DNA of 64,000 bases from Seriola aureovittata (GCF_021018895.1 NC_079364.1:12940385-13004384); one strand, 5' to 3'; shown: positions 26,990 through 62,694, counted from the first letter of the stretch. Program-made: numbers and translations. The notes: generated by a model from the sequence alone, not told the origin.

Positions 26990-29361
26990 CATGTGTCGGT
27001 CTCTTCTTTCTCTACACAGGTTTATAATGAAGTGAATGGGCCCAGGTCAGGGACTGAGCAGCCAAGCTGGGCTCTGGTTGCCAGGATACAGCAGCCGAGC
27101 CCGGCCGGCTTTATTTGCACACCAAACAGGCTAGCTAGCTGCTGCTGCTGTCCTTCTATAGACCATTCCCTTGCATGACATGTCAATAGACTGCCACAGG
27201 CTCTGCTGGGTACTGGATGATATGGTCCAATTTTAATACCACAATAACCAGAAAACCTTTTAATATATATTGGGGTTGTTGTTTAAATATTTAAAGTATT
27301 AACAGAGACTGTGATCACAATCACAATTAACAGAAAAAATAAAAACATGGCTGCCTCTTGGGAGGTTTGAGGCAAAGATAGGTAATCTAGAGACATGTAC
27401 AGGAGTCGGGCTCAAGTCTACAATACATTGAATTCTGACCTAACTTGCAACTCATCTTTAACTTGAGACCTAATCAGAATTTGTAAATAATGGTAGATGA
27501 ACAATGACCTAATCATCTAACTTATCATTGTGTGTAATGGTAGGTGATCCGTAATCAAAATACAGAGACTTGAAAGACCTTGGTGTAAACAGAACGCTAT
27601 CGTGAGCAGAATGTGAAAAAACGACATCCAACAACATTTGCTTTTGAATGCCCCTGTGTTTTTAGGTGTTAGCACTAGCCATAAGCTAGAGCCACAGGAA
27701 ATCTTGCTGCAACATGATATGTGTTTGATGTTCATTAACTCAGTTATAGCAGTGTAAATTTGATTTTACAAATTAAAAGTATATTTGTGGCAAGTTGGCA
27801 ATGCATTATTGTTCATTGTTTCATCTGACAGGTACATATTTCATTGAGACAGGTGCACTTGCAATATTTATCAAAACTTGTTTCATTGAAAGTGTTGTGA
27901 ACTTTTTAGAAAATATATTTCAAATGTACATATATAAATAGAGTGTTGGTGTATGAATATCTTAGTTTTGTTGCAAGCTCCAAATTAAAGTCTTGCTGCA
28001 GGGTGATGACTTTACAAAGGAGTAAAACCTTGGCTCAGAAAAGCATAAACTAAACTTGGATTTTGTGATTCATAAATATCTATGATATCTATTAGGCATG
28101 AGGACACTTACCTGTATAACAACTGTTTCTCCATTGATATTACTATGTGTAATCCATAGGATATTTGTTAACCAATGCCAAGATATCAGTTGACTGACTG
28201 CCAGGGAGTGTGCTGCTGATTTGTCTCTGATTGTGCAATAGGCAATGGTGTTTGTGCGCACAACACACACGAGCACAGACAGATAGAGAGCGACATGCCC
28301 ATCCCTTTATGCAGCTGCTGTGTTGTTCAGCTGTCAGTGTGAAAAATTTGAGGTGTGTTTTTGTGTGTACAATGAGAGTCATGAGTTAGGAGGAGTGGCA
28401 TGGGGTTGTTGCAAACAACTGCTTTTCATCTCTGCAACTGCACTTTCACTTCTCTTCTTCTCAGCTGTGTGTGTTATGATCTTTGTTTTTCCATTGCTGT
28501 ATTTTGTTCCCTGCGTATATAATCAAGAGTGCATGTTATAGCAGAATTTCTTGCAATGCTAAAACCTGGTAGGGTACAAGTCAGTCCATGAGCCTTCCAG
28601 GTTTGAGGTCATAGCAGCATACAGCTTTGGTGCAGCAGAAGTCTGAAAAAAGAAAATGTTTTTATTATTAAAACCTAGTAGTTTTCAGTGCTTTGCACTT
28701 TCATTAAGGTATGGTAGGTCTTAGATGGTGGACTGTCAGACCTTAATAAATGTAGCATGTAAGTATGCATCCTAGGATTTTACACTGTACTACAACATTA
28801 TTCTTTAATATGATATTAATGTTGAACTATGAACTGGGCAAAATAATATGCTGTGCATCCTTTAAAATGAAATCTACTGCTGCATCTGCTATTATTAATT
28901 AAAACTGTATTTATACCTATTATATTATACCTATACCTAGAGTTTATGAGGAGTGATACTGTATTATTGAATGGGGACCACTAGCTGCAGAGTTGGCTGG
29001 ACACATGGCATATTGTACCGAGACTATTTTAACTGGGGAAATAATTTGTTTTTAATCAAATGACCAGGGCTCATTTTGCATGACAGTTTCACTAGTTGTG
29101 AAATTGTTAGACACAGATGAGGGAACATGCTGTCAGTCTGGAAGTCAGGTGTAATGTTGTGTGTTTCCCAAATTAGCTTGTACTTCTCGATGTAAGTGTG
29201 CTTGTGGTGTGTGTGTTAGTGCATCTGCTAGTGTGCACACAATATGCTGCAATATGCTGGAGTGTTGGCCTCTATCTGACCGCAGAGGGAGTGGCTCAGA
29301 GGATAGAGAGGATGCTACAGGAGGATGAATAGAGAAAGTAACGGGGGACATAGAAAGAAAG

Positions 29362-29369
29362 GTGTGTGT

Positions 29370-29425
<56 letters not shown>
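29362..29425. repeat. (GT)n microsatellite
   Basis: A GT array of about 64 bp with one C interruption near its start. Confidence 0.95.
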
Positions 29426-29428
<3 letters not shown>

Positions 29429-30158
29429 ATGCAAGGGAGAGAGAGGGGATGGAGAGTACGCCTGGCAGGTCCTGTCCTTCATTTGGAAGAGATTGCTTCT
29501 CTGGCTCACCTCTCACCAACTCCTTTCTGCAGTCATCTCCATGGCCAAGTTTAACTTGATTGACGTCACACATAAAACATTAAAACTTAACAGGGCTGCT
29601 CCTCTGTTTTTTGTTTTGTTTTTTTGTTTGTTTTTTCTGGTGTCAGGGCATGAGTATTACTAGGTGATGAAACAGTCAGCAGACAATAGTCAGTAGGTCA
29701 TTCACATCTTAAACCTGACTACCCTGTTAACATAATTAACTAAGGAGGAATTAATTTCACACTAAAAGTAACATTTGTATTGAAATTTGATATGTACACA
29801 TTGTATCTTTTAGTTAATATTGATGCTTTAATGTGTTAATTCATTATAAATCTGCTCAAAAGCACATCAAGTTCCTCTCTAGCACTAAAACCTCAAAATA
29901 CAGTCAGAAAGTTCTTCTGTTTTTTTGTTTTTTTTCATATGGTGGCTGTTAAGTAAAAAGATGCTACTGTAGAACATTCACCACCACTTATACTCACCAC
30001 CACCAATTGTAACCTTGTGATCTGTCACTAATATTGCTAATTACATATATATAAACTCAACCTAGCAAGTGCTAACAAATGAAATTTAGTAGACTATTGT
30101 TCTTGACTCTTGGTGAAAAGAAGTTTGTGTGAAAGTGTAGCTGCATGACAACCAAACC

Positions 30159-30565
30159 AATTAAATATATATATAAATATATATATATTTAATTGACTTT
30201 TTTTTTACTGCTTGTGTTTGTTTGTCAGTTTTTTTTCACCAAACTTGGTGAAGGGCTGGAGTAGGTCCAGGGAAGAGCCCATTTAATTTAGCAGAAGATC
30301 CAGCCAAAGGAAAAAATCCAGGAATTGTTTTTATCATTTTCCTTAACATTGTGAGATGGGGCCATTTTTTTTTAACATTTTCGTCAATTTGTCAATCCCA
30401 AGAAATTATATATGGATCTAGGTATTAAAAAACAGACACATTTATGGTGTTGAGATCTGTGACTTTGTACAATTCGGTGAAGATCCAGATAATGATCTGG
30501 ATCTGACGGATGTGTAGGATTGTTTTGCCTTGGTGAAGGTATACACTACTGAGTGCCATTCTAGT
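30159..30565. mobile_element. Dispersed teleost repeat copy with AT palindrome at its edge
   Basis: The block opens with a 16-bp AT-only inverted repeat (30159-30174 and 30179-30194). It continues through CACCAAACTTGGTGAAG and ends in GCCTTGGTGAAGGTATACAC followed by ACTGAGTGCCATTCTAGTTA. I recognise the ending (CCTTGG-GGAGGTATGCGCTC style, then GAGTGC.ATTCTAGTT) from many fish intergenic sequences, so this is a decayed interspersed repeat. I cannot name its class with confidence, and there is no coding capacity. Confidence 0.55.
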
Positions 30566-32388
30566 TATTGTTCTCTTTAAGAATGTCATTAATTGTGTTT
30601 AATGGTGTTACATTTTTCCAGCCTTTTTTGTTACATTCATTATCCCAAGCATGGAGTCCACTCTGCACCTGCTTAAGTGTTTTGAACGTTCTGCCACCTT
30701 TTAGCAACCTCCTGTTGTTTTTGTTCTCTGACGAAGATATATTCTTTTCTATTGTGGATAAACTTAGTGTTGCATAAATTGGTTAAAACATTCACACACT
30801 CATGTACACAAATGCACATATGGAATTAATCAACTATTTAGCAGCAACAACAACTTACCGTGTGAAACACACAAACAGACACACACTGTTAGCAGATGTT
30901 ATGTATTTTATGATTGGGATGGAATTACAAAACAAATGAGGCCAGTGGTTTGAACAGGGTTTCCTCTCCATGTGTGTACATTTGTGTGACTGCTAGCTTG
31001 CAAACATCATTTTCCTGTATTTCACATGTCAGCGAAATGCTCAGTTGCTATAACCGCCTGTCATAGTAGTCCCAAAATAGTGCAGAGATTATTGTTCTAG
31101 AAGCTCAGCTGACCCAGTTTGAGGTGTGTGAGTGTTGCTGCAAGGTTTGTTTATTTCTGAGAGTAGTCGACCTTCCTGCCACTTTGTTTGGTGTGGTGAG
31201 AGGTGGGAGTTTAGGGGACGTTGAAGTGAGTGCCTAGCAGTAGCAAAGAGGGAGCAACACTGAGCCATGGGAGAGAGGAAGGGGGCTGTGGGTTGCTGTG
31301 TCTCTTTCCATACACCAGTAAAAGGGGAGCAGTACATCCTCTGTAGTTGTGTGCCTCTCTGGTTGGCTGGCTGGCTGTCTTGACTTGACTGACTTGACTG
31401 GAGGGATATAAATAGCAGTCTTTGAGTAGGATAACTGCGGAGGGAAAGGAAGGAGAGTGGGGGAGGGGTGGGGAGATGGAAGTGGCGCCAGGGTAGATAG
31501 GAGTGCCAGCGTCTCAGAGTAGGGAAAAAATAATGCAGCCATGGTCTCATCTGTTCACTCACTCACTCAGTCACAAGGATGATCATACTTGGACGTACTC
31601 AGAAGAGAGAGTGCATTATGGAGGGGAGAATTGAGGGATGGAATGTATGATTAATTCATGGCTCTGAAGCTGAAGGCCTCTCTTCATGAAAGAAGGCAGT
31701 GGATAGTAATGCACATAGATGTGTACATGCACAGAGGACAATGTAAATCTCTGTTCTATGAGTTCGTGATAAAACCAATCACTTTCACCAGGGAGATTTT
31801 GAGTTGTTGCTGTAAGGTGGCTACGGCCCATCCTCTGAACTGACTATGGGAGGGATGATATGAATTAGGACAGGCTAATGCCCACAATTACAAGGGGTGG
31901 CTGGCTGTGATGGTAAGGAGCTGTTTGGGTTTTGTTGAGACGTGCCAGTCACGTTCCTGAAGACATTCCTCAGCTGTTCCTAGCTCACTCAGTAACCCAC
32001 AACATTTGGGTTATGCAATATCTAACATGGTCCGTCCTGCTGTTATTCTTCAATTCCAGTGCATAAATGCTTGAGTTGTAGTATAGCTGTTATGAATAAT
32101 GGGCATCTTGTTTAAAACTACCAGATATTACCAAGCATGATTTAAGGAATTTGGGCAGACCTTGCTCTTTAAGCTTTTTACCTGCCACAGCTTCAAGCCA
32201 GCCTGCTGTCCTCCCTCTCAACTGCTCTTCCTCCAGAGCAGGGGTGTAATGGTTGAAAATAGAGTGCTTGATGTACCGCTAATGGCTGCATTGTCTGGCA
32301 GTGTGTAAATGTGTTTTCAAAGAATCATAGTGGCCAGGTGCTAACCTCCCCCACCATCTCTTTTTTTTTTTCTTTCTCTTTGTTCCAG

Positions 32389-32447
32389 ACGGTTGATGAC
32401 GATGCAATGGCAGCGTGAATGAAGCTTGGCGTGGGGAGAGCTGAACG
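32389..32447 (+). promoter_or_regulatory. ankrd11: ankrd11 5'-UTR segment with clustered upstream AUGs
   Basis: This is the untranslated part of the first coding exon, opening after the acceptor TTTGTTCCAG. It holds four ATGs ahead of the main start. Those at 32396 and 32402 are in one frame and close at the TGA at 32420-32422. The ATG at 32407 sits in strong context (G at -3, G at +4) and opens a three-codon ORF that closes at 32416-32418. The ATG at 32419 is out of frame with the main CDS, overlaps its start and stays open to the end of the exon. Such an arrangement typically lowers or regulates initiation at the main AUG. That effect is inferred. Confidence 0.6.
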
Positions 32448-55575
<23,128 letters not shown>

Positions 55576-56889
55576 CACACCTGTGCTCACAGATAGAGAG
55601 CAAACTTCGTCTGAATCACTTCTTCTCAAAGAGACTTCGTTGAACAGAACGAATGGAAAGGGCTAGCAAGTTTGACAGAGGACTTTAGATAAGAAAAAAT
55701 TATATTCTATAGAAAAAGTAAAGATGAAAAACTTGCTCTCAATTCCCTTCCATGAAGAAGGAAACATGTTTTTACTGGGGAATAAGAAAATACACAACTT
55801 GCACTTTCATCCTCAAAGTTTTTACGCTTTTGTTTGATCAGAGTGTGAGAAGCAGAAACAGTTTTTGCTTTGAGACTCTGACATCGGGGCACAACTCCTC
55901 AGTGCTCAGTTACGGTGAGACCGGGGACAGAGATATATTTTCTGCGTTCGTTTTTGGTCCCTGCTTCAATAGACCCACCACCACCACCACCATTGGGAGG
56001 AGGTATCAGAAAAGAGCTCTCCCAGCAGTGTGGTGCCTGTCCTGAGGGAGGACTGAGGAGAAGACTCCCCTGTTGACCCAGGGCTCCTGGTGGGCCAGGA
56101 GAACTACACCGAGTCCAGCGCTGACCCAGAAGAAGTCAACAGAGTTGTTGTTCATCATGTGGATCTTCAGTGTGTATCTACAGCAAGACAGCTGGGATGG
56201 ACAGACCAGGAAGCTAGAACCAGCCGCTGATGGTTTTGGGGCTATAGGATAGTACACCCAGAGGACGCCCCCTCGCTTCTCTGCACCAGGCCTGGCTATA
56301 CAGTAGTGCAGGAGAGCCTGCAGCAGGTCGGAATACAGCAGAGGGTTAGCGATGTGTGTGCACGTCAGGGCCCAGTGTCTGAGAGGAAGAGACTGACCCT
56401 GCAGCCTCTCAGCCTGGCTAAACAGAAGAGGACAGGCATGGATCGCTGAGGACAGACCGGAGTGTTCCTCAGCCACCCCGCTTGCTCCGACACAAACACA
56501 TCAGACCGCCATGGACTGCAAAAACACCACAGGACAACCAGAAGAAACAAACATAACGAATGTTGAGATTCAAAGAGACTATTGAGAAATTGTGGTTTGG
56601 CAGGAGGAGAGAAATATTGTTTTTGTCTATTTCTTTACTTGGGCATTTCATTGTTTCTGAGGAAGTGACTTGAAACACTACAGAGCCAATATTAGTTTAA
56701 TGGAAAAAAAACAAAAGAAAACTGAAAAAAAGTTGTATTCCGTAAATTATGTACAGTTTTTATATTCGTTAACCAATGTATTCTTGCTGCCTTCTAGATA
56801 ATTTATTTTGCCACACATTACTGCACAGTTGTAAATAACCTATGTACTGTAATATCACTCAGTTAAGTGTAAAGAAAAAACATAAAAGA

Positions 56890-56895
56890 AATAAA
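56890..56895 (+). terminator. ankrd11: Proximal poly(A) signal AATAAA
   Basis: AATAAA in an A-rich context, followed by TTATCTTTTTATG and a T-rich stretch suitable for 3' cleavage. Its use would give a 3' UTR of about 1.3 kb. Confidence 0.5.
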
Positions 56896-58823
56896 AATTA
56901 TCTTTTTATGTACAGTTCACTTTTGGGCAGCACTTTTCCCCCCTTCATATCCATGGGCCAAAATGTGTACACGATTCTGTCAGTATTTGAAAGACTCCAG
57001 TGCACAGTTGTATGATCCCATCTCTAGATTCAGTCCAGGGTTAGGTAAGGCATCTCACCTGGATGTGGATCACCACAACACGCAAATAGCTGACAGAGAA
57101 CACTTCTGGATTAAACCGGCCTTCCACAGGCCAACCATATAGTCCCTCAGATGTAGCAGAATAATTGTTGAGGATTTATTTAAAGAATAGACAGAGGATT
57201 ATTATTCATTGCTTTACTACACAATTATATCTGAAAAATTTCGAACCAAGAAAATGCCTTTTTCAGTGAAAAAAAAAATGTACTCATTGTTGGGCAAAGT
57301 CACATAGATATATATCGGTGGTATGAAAGTTAAGAGAGATGTCATTCACGCGCGATACCATCACGTTAATGTAGTATGGTTTCAAATTAATTTTCCTTGT
57401 TTTTAATTTACAAAAATTGGACTAAAATCATTTCTAATCATCACAAAACATCATTGACCAACAAGACACGGGTCTTTCAGCATTTCATAACATGTTCTGT
57501 TCTCCCAGCTCGTCTGCTTTTCACATTAAAAATACTGCAGAGCTGTAACAGCCTCTGAAAGGTTTCATTCCATACTGACTTTTAGCATTGTTCCGTCAGT
57601 CTGTCTGCCCCTTGTCCAATATTGGAGAGCAGCTTATTTTCTTGGTGCTGTTCCAACTTTACTCACTGGATGGCACCATGGCTCAGTGTGTCAGAAAACT
57701 CAAGAACCTTATTTGGCTTTGCATGAGAAACTGTGGCCTTTCACTTGAATGGGTGTTTTTAAATATATTTAAATTTTATTACAGCCCAGAGGGAGTTTAA
57801 TTCCCTTAGTTTGGTAGTCAGTGAAATCATAATAGGCTCAAAAAGACCTTTAGCTCCTCTCAAATTAGCCATCTAATTTTTATCAGTGTTTAATCTACAA
57901 GGGGTTTGGCTTGTGTTGTCAGGGATTTTAAATGTTAGGTAACTTCCTCATATTACTCTGTTGTGTGGTGACATTTGCCATTAATCGTGTTCTTGTGTTA
58001 GGCCCAAGCGGACAGTTACGAGACTTAAATCTTCTCAGAATGAACCAAAAAGTGAACAGACATTAACAGAAACAGTGGAAGGGAAAGAAATACCTTAATG
58101 CTGAATAGACCGATTTTTTTTTTCTTTTTTTCCTCAGTTCAACATCCCATTGAAATGTTGATTTGTGATGACCTTTATTGATTCTCTATTTTTAGTGGGT
58201 CTTGGTTTTGAAAAGCTTTCCCGACCTACCACATAGGCTGCCTGTCTGTGTGAGAGAGCTGCTCATGTATCCTGATGGCAATATTATCTGAAACTTTTAA
58301 GTTATTTACACACTGTCAGTCAGCATAGCTGTGTATGGTATGTCTAGTCAAGTGCAATGGTTGTTGCTATTACACTGTGCAGACAAGGTGGCTAGATGTA
58401 TAGTCCTGGATATTTTTGAGAGATACACACATCCTGGTTGTTATACATATTACATACATATTTGGATACAAATAGCCAGAAATTTGGTTTTAAACCCCCT
58501 TTTGTCTTGATTTTGTTTTTATTTTGTTGTTTGTTTCTTACAGTTTTTGGGAAGAGGGCAGTGGGTGTCTTTTGTTCACAAAATCCTTGTGTGTTTTTTA
58601 GCTCAGTGTATGTAGTTTTGAATGTTGTGTTTATCTTAGGGGTTTTTGTTCCTAATTAAAGCATAAACACCAGTGGCATGTCAATCACGTTGCTTATCGA
58701 GCAGAATGTATACCGTTATACTATGCCCTGACCGACAACACCCTCTCACTATTGTTTACAAGACATCAAGTGTGTTTCCGTTTCATGTGTCACCTGGTTT
58801 TTTTGTTTGTTTTTTTTTTTTTT

Positions 58824-59817
58824 AACGGTTTAAGCCCTACCTTTGTTTTTACTTCTGTAACCAGTCATTTATTTGAACCACAAAGGCTTGAAATGGTGAT
58901 GGTCGACACAACTGACAGGTGATTTCTCCCCTGGTCTGCGGTACACCGCTGCATAGAGCAATAGACTAAACACATCCATCCACGTTGATTCTCCAGTGTG
59001 AATATTCAACTAACAAAAGAGAGATTTCTGGATAAATTGAACACCGACACAAACACACATCAGTCCTCAGATGCACAGTAGAGCACTTGGCCGTGGTGAT
59101 ACAGATGCTAGCCTGACACCACCTCAGTCAGCAACATATTACCTCTACTCTCCTCGCATTCATGTTTATTTTAGATTTGTTATTTGTTGTTTTTTCTTAC
59201 TGGACATAAATATACATAATTGCTATTTTTTCATTATATAGAATCACGATTTCAAGCCTTTTTTCTAGTTTTTTTTTGTTTTGTTTTGTTTTGTTTTTTT
59301 TTTTTGTTTTTTTTTTTTTTAACGGTTTAAGCCCTACCTTTGTTTTTACTTCTGTAACCAGTCATTTATTTGAACCACAAAGGCTTGAAATGGTGATGGT
59401 CGACACAACTGACAGGTGATTTCTCCCCTGGTCTGCGGTACACCGCTGCATAGAGCAATAGACTAAACACATCCATCCACGTTGATTCTCCAGTGTGAAT
59501 ATTCAACTAACAAAAGAGAGATTTCTGGATAAATTGAACACCGACACAAACACACATCAGTCCTCAGATGCACAGTAGAGCACTTGGCCGTGGTGATACA
59601 GATGCTAGCCTGACACCACCTCAGTCAGCAACATATTACCTCTACTCTCCTCGCATTCATGTTTATTTTAGATTTGTTATTTGTTGTTTTTTCTTACTGG
59701 ACATAAATATACATAATTGCTATTTTTTCATTATATAGAATCACGATTTCAAGCCTTTTTTCTAGTTTTTTTTTGTTTTGTTTTGTTTTTGTTTTTTTTG
59801 TTTTTTATTAAAACCCA
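58824..59817. repeat. ankrd11: 497-bp near-perfect tandem duplication in the ankrd11 3' UTR
   Basis: Both copies open AACGGTTTAAGCCCTACC, at 58824 and 59321. They read identically by eye through TTTCAAGCCTTTTTTCTAG and diverge only in the terminal T/(TTTTG)n tract. Each copy is preceded by a poly(T) run, so both breakpoints fall in T-rich simple sequence. Confidence 0.95.
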
Positions 59818-60029
59818 GACTGTAGCTGTTTCTTTGTTCCTTTTTTTAGAATGGAAAATGACTAATAAAAAGCATGGAGAACTACTCTTTAAATGGTGAG
59901 AAATAACCTATTTATTATCTTTTTGTTTTTTCTGACACCTGTGGTATGTTTTGAGTTGAAGTTGGTCTCCGCTGTGTAAATTTTCCTCCTTGTAATGCGT
60001 GAAAGAGACATACTGTACATAGCTCTGTA

Positions 60030-60035
60030 AATAAA
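60030..60035 (+). terminator. ankrd11: Poly(A) signal AATAAA
   Basis: AATAAA within CTGTAAATAAAACCTCC. It is an intermediate candidate cleavage signal; usage is unknown. Confidence 0.4.
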
Positions 60036-60213
60036 ACCTCCCAGGACGTTTTGCACCCTCCTCTTTGTACTAGTCTGAAAAATTGCGTAGAATGTGGGGT
60101 TCTAACAGCAACGAGCTGCGTGCGCTCGCTGCCGGTGATTATGATGTAACAATGTAACATTTTTTTATTTGTACAATGTAGTTTATTTGTGTACATATTG
60201 ATGGAGCAGCTAA

Positions 60214-60235
60214 GGGGGGGGGGGGGGGTGGGGGC
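60214..60235 (+). repeat. G-run in distal 3' UTR
   Basis: Fifteen consecutive Gs, then T, then GGGGG, with another G run a few bases on. As RNA it could form a G-quadruplex. Its length is also prone to sequencing error. Confidence 0.85.
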
Positions 60236-60497
60236 AGGTATATGAGGGGGGTTGTTGATGCTATCGTCAGTGCTGTAACAGAAATCCAGTACTTTCACCT
60301 CTAGCTGTTGTTGATTTCCTGCAAAAAAATAAAGAAAAAAAGACATAAAAAAATAAAAACGAGAGAACCTGAAAATGAGGATGGATGGCAAAAAAAAGAC
60401 TAAAACTGAAAAGTAAAAATTCTAAATTGTTATTTTCTACAGTTGCATGTACAGAGAGCGCGAGAACTGCTGTTGTTCCTCAGAGATTATGTTCGTT

Positions 60498-60503
60498 AAT
60501 AAA
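60498..60503 (+). terminator. ankrd11: Distal poly(A) signal AATAAA
   Basis: AATAAA within GTTCGTTAATAAAATTTTG, followed closely by CCGCCCTCTGCTTCTTGGTT and TTGTGTTTG, a GT-rich downstream element. It is the most plausible major end of the ankrd11 transcript. Confidence 0.6.
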
Positions 60504-60520
60504 ATTTTGAAATATTACCA

Positions 60521-62262
60521 GCCGCCCTCTGCTTCTTGGTTTTGTGTTTGCACTGTTGATGTCATGATGTAAACGCTGTATTGTATGCAACTGCATCATA
60601 AATTTGCCACTAATCATTTCTGATACACTCAAAATATATCCAGTTAGAAGAGAAATCTATGCATCAGAAAGTATACCTTTTTAAACAATGGGTAAACATT
60701 TAAATAATAATACTGATCTCAATACAGTGTCCAACCAAATTATTATGGTGGATCTTGTTTCTGTGGACAGCAGAGTGAGGTAACTGTGTTTGGTGTCAGA
60801 AATGTGAAGTGTGAACTAAAGATGTTTCACATTCTGAATGTTAAGAATACCTTCTCTGACACGGCTTTGGCACTTGTAGTAATCCTATAGCCTGGAGCAG
60901 TTTGGTCACTCAGCCTTAATGTCTCCGATTTATGTTAGCTGTCATGGAACCATGGACCAACATTTAAAACAGATTATTTAACCTCAGTATTATTTTTCTG
61001 TAACTCATGCCCATTCCTGTCGCATGACATTTTACATGATATCACCAAACCTATTTACCTGTTTCCACTGCAATTAACATTATAAACTTCATGGTCACAA
61101 GGTAAAAAAAACCTGTTTGTTATGAGTCAACATGTGGATATGCTGCCATTTGTGACAAAAACAAAACAGTTTCTTGTAACTTGTTATCCTTACTCACTGT
61201 GAACACGAGTGTTAGTTTTCAGTGTCATTTGAGATTTGATGTTTCACATCAGTCAGATGACAAACACAAGTCATCTGCTGAACTAACACGCAGACATAAT
61301 GTAAAGCCTTTTTACCAACCTCAACTGATCCCCTGATCACACAGCTGATAGTGTCAAGTAACACTTAACAGTCCACTCATTAACAGCCCCAATAAACTTC
61401 CACATTACTGAAATTACATGATGCGGCTTATTTATAGAGGGCGTATCGAAACAAAATTACCAAGTACTTTGCAGGGGTAAATCAAGATTACAACATTTCA
61501 TTTATACAGTTAGATGAGCATGTAGATCAGTCTGGGACAAGATCCTATTTCAAGTTTTCCGTAATCAGTTAAATAAATGACTAAAGCCATTTCCATTGAT
61601 ATCACCTTTTGTGACATCAGAAACAAAATATTCATAGTATCATGGTCATTTAAATCAAAAACTTGGTTTTCAGCCATGTAACAAGAAATATAAATAGACC
61701 AGGAAAATATTTAATGGTGCACTGCACTTATTTTACACATAAGGTTTACATTTGTAACAGAAAGTCTGCATTTTAAACTGCAGGGGGGGATTTGAAATAA
61801 AAAAACATTTAGGGGACAGGGAGAGTCTAATTAAATATCCTGTTGAAATGCACTATGGGAAACAGAGGATCCAGTGTTTTTGAACTTCGACTCATACTTG
61901 GAACTATAAATGTTAGGACCAGGTAGGACACTCTTTTTCTCACTTTTTTTATTACTTAAAAATGAATTTGTGTTTTTCATCAGCTTACCATTGAACCCTC
62001 AGTGTCACTCTGGTAACTTTAGCTGCACCTTTCCCAGCACTGTCTACTCACTCTGCTGCTTTTGGTGACTGAGTAAAAATAGTTTGGACACGGGGAACCC
62101 GGGCATGAGTCACTAAGAGCCATCAGGTGTGTTAGAATATCGGTCGATCCCAAAACCCCCATGCTGCCTGAGCCTCAGCCTCCTCCTCCTCCCCCTTCTC
62201 CTCCCCCTCCCCCAGCACGCGACCTGCTGTCGCTGCCGTGGAGTGTATGCACTCACTGCGCC
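60521..62262. other. Intergenic region between ankrd11 and slc22a31
   Basis: About 1.7 kb of AT-leaning sequence without coding signal. From about 62090 composition turns GC- and CpG-richer, probably the promoter and 5' UTR of the following gene. No clear TATA box is present. Confidence 0.7.
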
Positions 62263-62694
62263 ATGGCCACAGACACGACTGAAACCTCGCACACTCGTCC
62301 TCAAATGGACTACGACACGAAGATTTTCCCTCACTCCGGCGGCTATGGACGCTATAACCGACTCGTGGTCGTATTTAGCTGGTTCCCCAACTTCGCGGTC
62401 ATGCTGAATCTAATCAGCGACGTTTTTTACACCCTAATCCCGGACACGTACCACTGCAAGCCGGACCCGCAGCTTCTGCCCTCCACTTTCCTGCTCAGCA
62501 ACTTCTCCAGACAGGGATACCTCAACCTCACCATCCCCTGGGTGAACGGCACCGGCCTCAGCCACTGCGAACTCTTCAAGTACCCACCCAACACCTCTGA
62601 CCTCTCCGAAAATGTGCCCAGGGAGAGGGTGTCCTGCACCAGGGGGTGGGAGTTCGCCCATGCAGCGGGGCTCCAGAGCAACTTTGTCACTGAG
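62263..62694 (+). CDS. slc22a31: SLC22-family transporter, first coding exon (probable slc22a31)
   Basis: The exon encodes 144 residues and ends in phase 0 at GAG|GTAAGA. From the chosen start the protein has GGYGRYNRLVVVFSW, where SLC22 proteins carry the GxxQR-like lead-in to helix 1. A hydrophobic segment at residues 34-58 is transmembrane helix 1. A large extracellular loop follows with cysteines at 65, 102 and 125, four N-glycosylation sequons (N80, N88, N95, N110) and the family's CxxGWEF motif near 125-131. It stops at NFVTE, just where SLC22 proteins continue with W-LVC. I chose the ATG at 62263 for its GCGCCATGG context; an in-frame ATG at 62161 would add a 34-residue polyproline leader. 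The rest of the gene lies beyond the window. The slc22a31 name rests on the sequence type plus its position next to ankrd11. Confidence 0.75.

Larger units (their letters stand above)
1..32388. other. Non-coding 5' region or long 5'-UTR intron(s) upstream of the first ankrd11 coding exon
   Basis: No open reading frame here resembles a protein I recognise, and no run of reading frames joined by plausible splice sites is visible on either strand. The coding exon that follows opens directly after a polypyrimidine tract and AG, so at least one non-coding exon lies further upstream. I see no CpG-rich block that would mark a promoter, so the promoter may lie left of the window. That makes most of this stretch intron, which is an inference. 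Contents I can name are listed separately: microsatellites, hairpins, X-box motifs and degraded transposon pieces. The rest is AT-leaning unique-looking sequence with pyrimidine-rich patches. Confidence 0.6.
55576..60520 (+). other. ankrd11: ankrd11 3' UTR
   Basis: About 4.9 kb of non-coding sequence follows the stop. The stretch at about 56740-56900 (TGTACAGTTTTTATATTCGT and TTGTAAATAACCTATGTACT) resembles the mammalian ANKRD11 3' UTR as I recall it. Long T-rich tracts and a 497-bp tandem duplication lie at 58824-59817, and a 15-base G run lies at 60214-60228. Three AATAAA signals occur, at 56890, 60030 and 60498. The last is followed by a TTTTGAAATATTACCA context similar to the mammalian end, so I place the distal end near 60520. 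Confidence 0.75.

Noticed and set aside
25900..27200. Candidate 5'-UTR exon or promoter near the second X-box
   Set aside because: There is no CpG-rich block and no convincing exon with a donor; the evidence was too thin.
31089..31562. 157-codon minus-strand open frame
   Set aside because: It has no recognisable domain, a low-complexity Ser/Pro/His-rich composition, no splice context, and lies in the non-coding region upstream of ankrd11.
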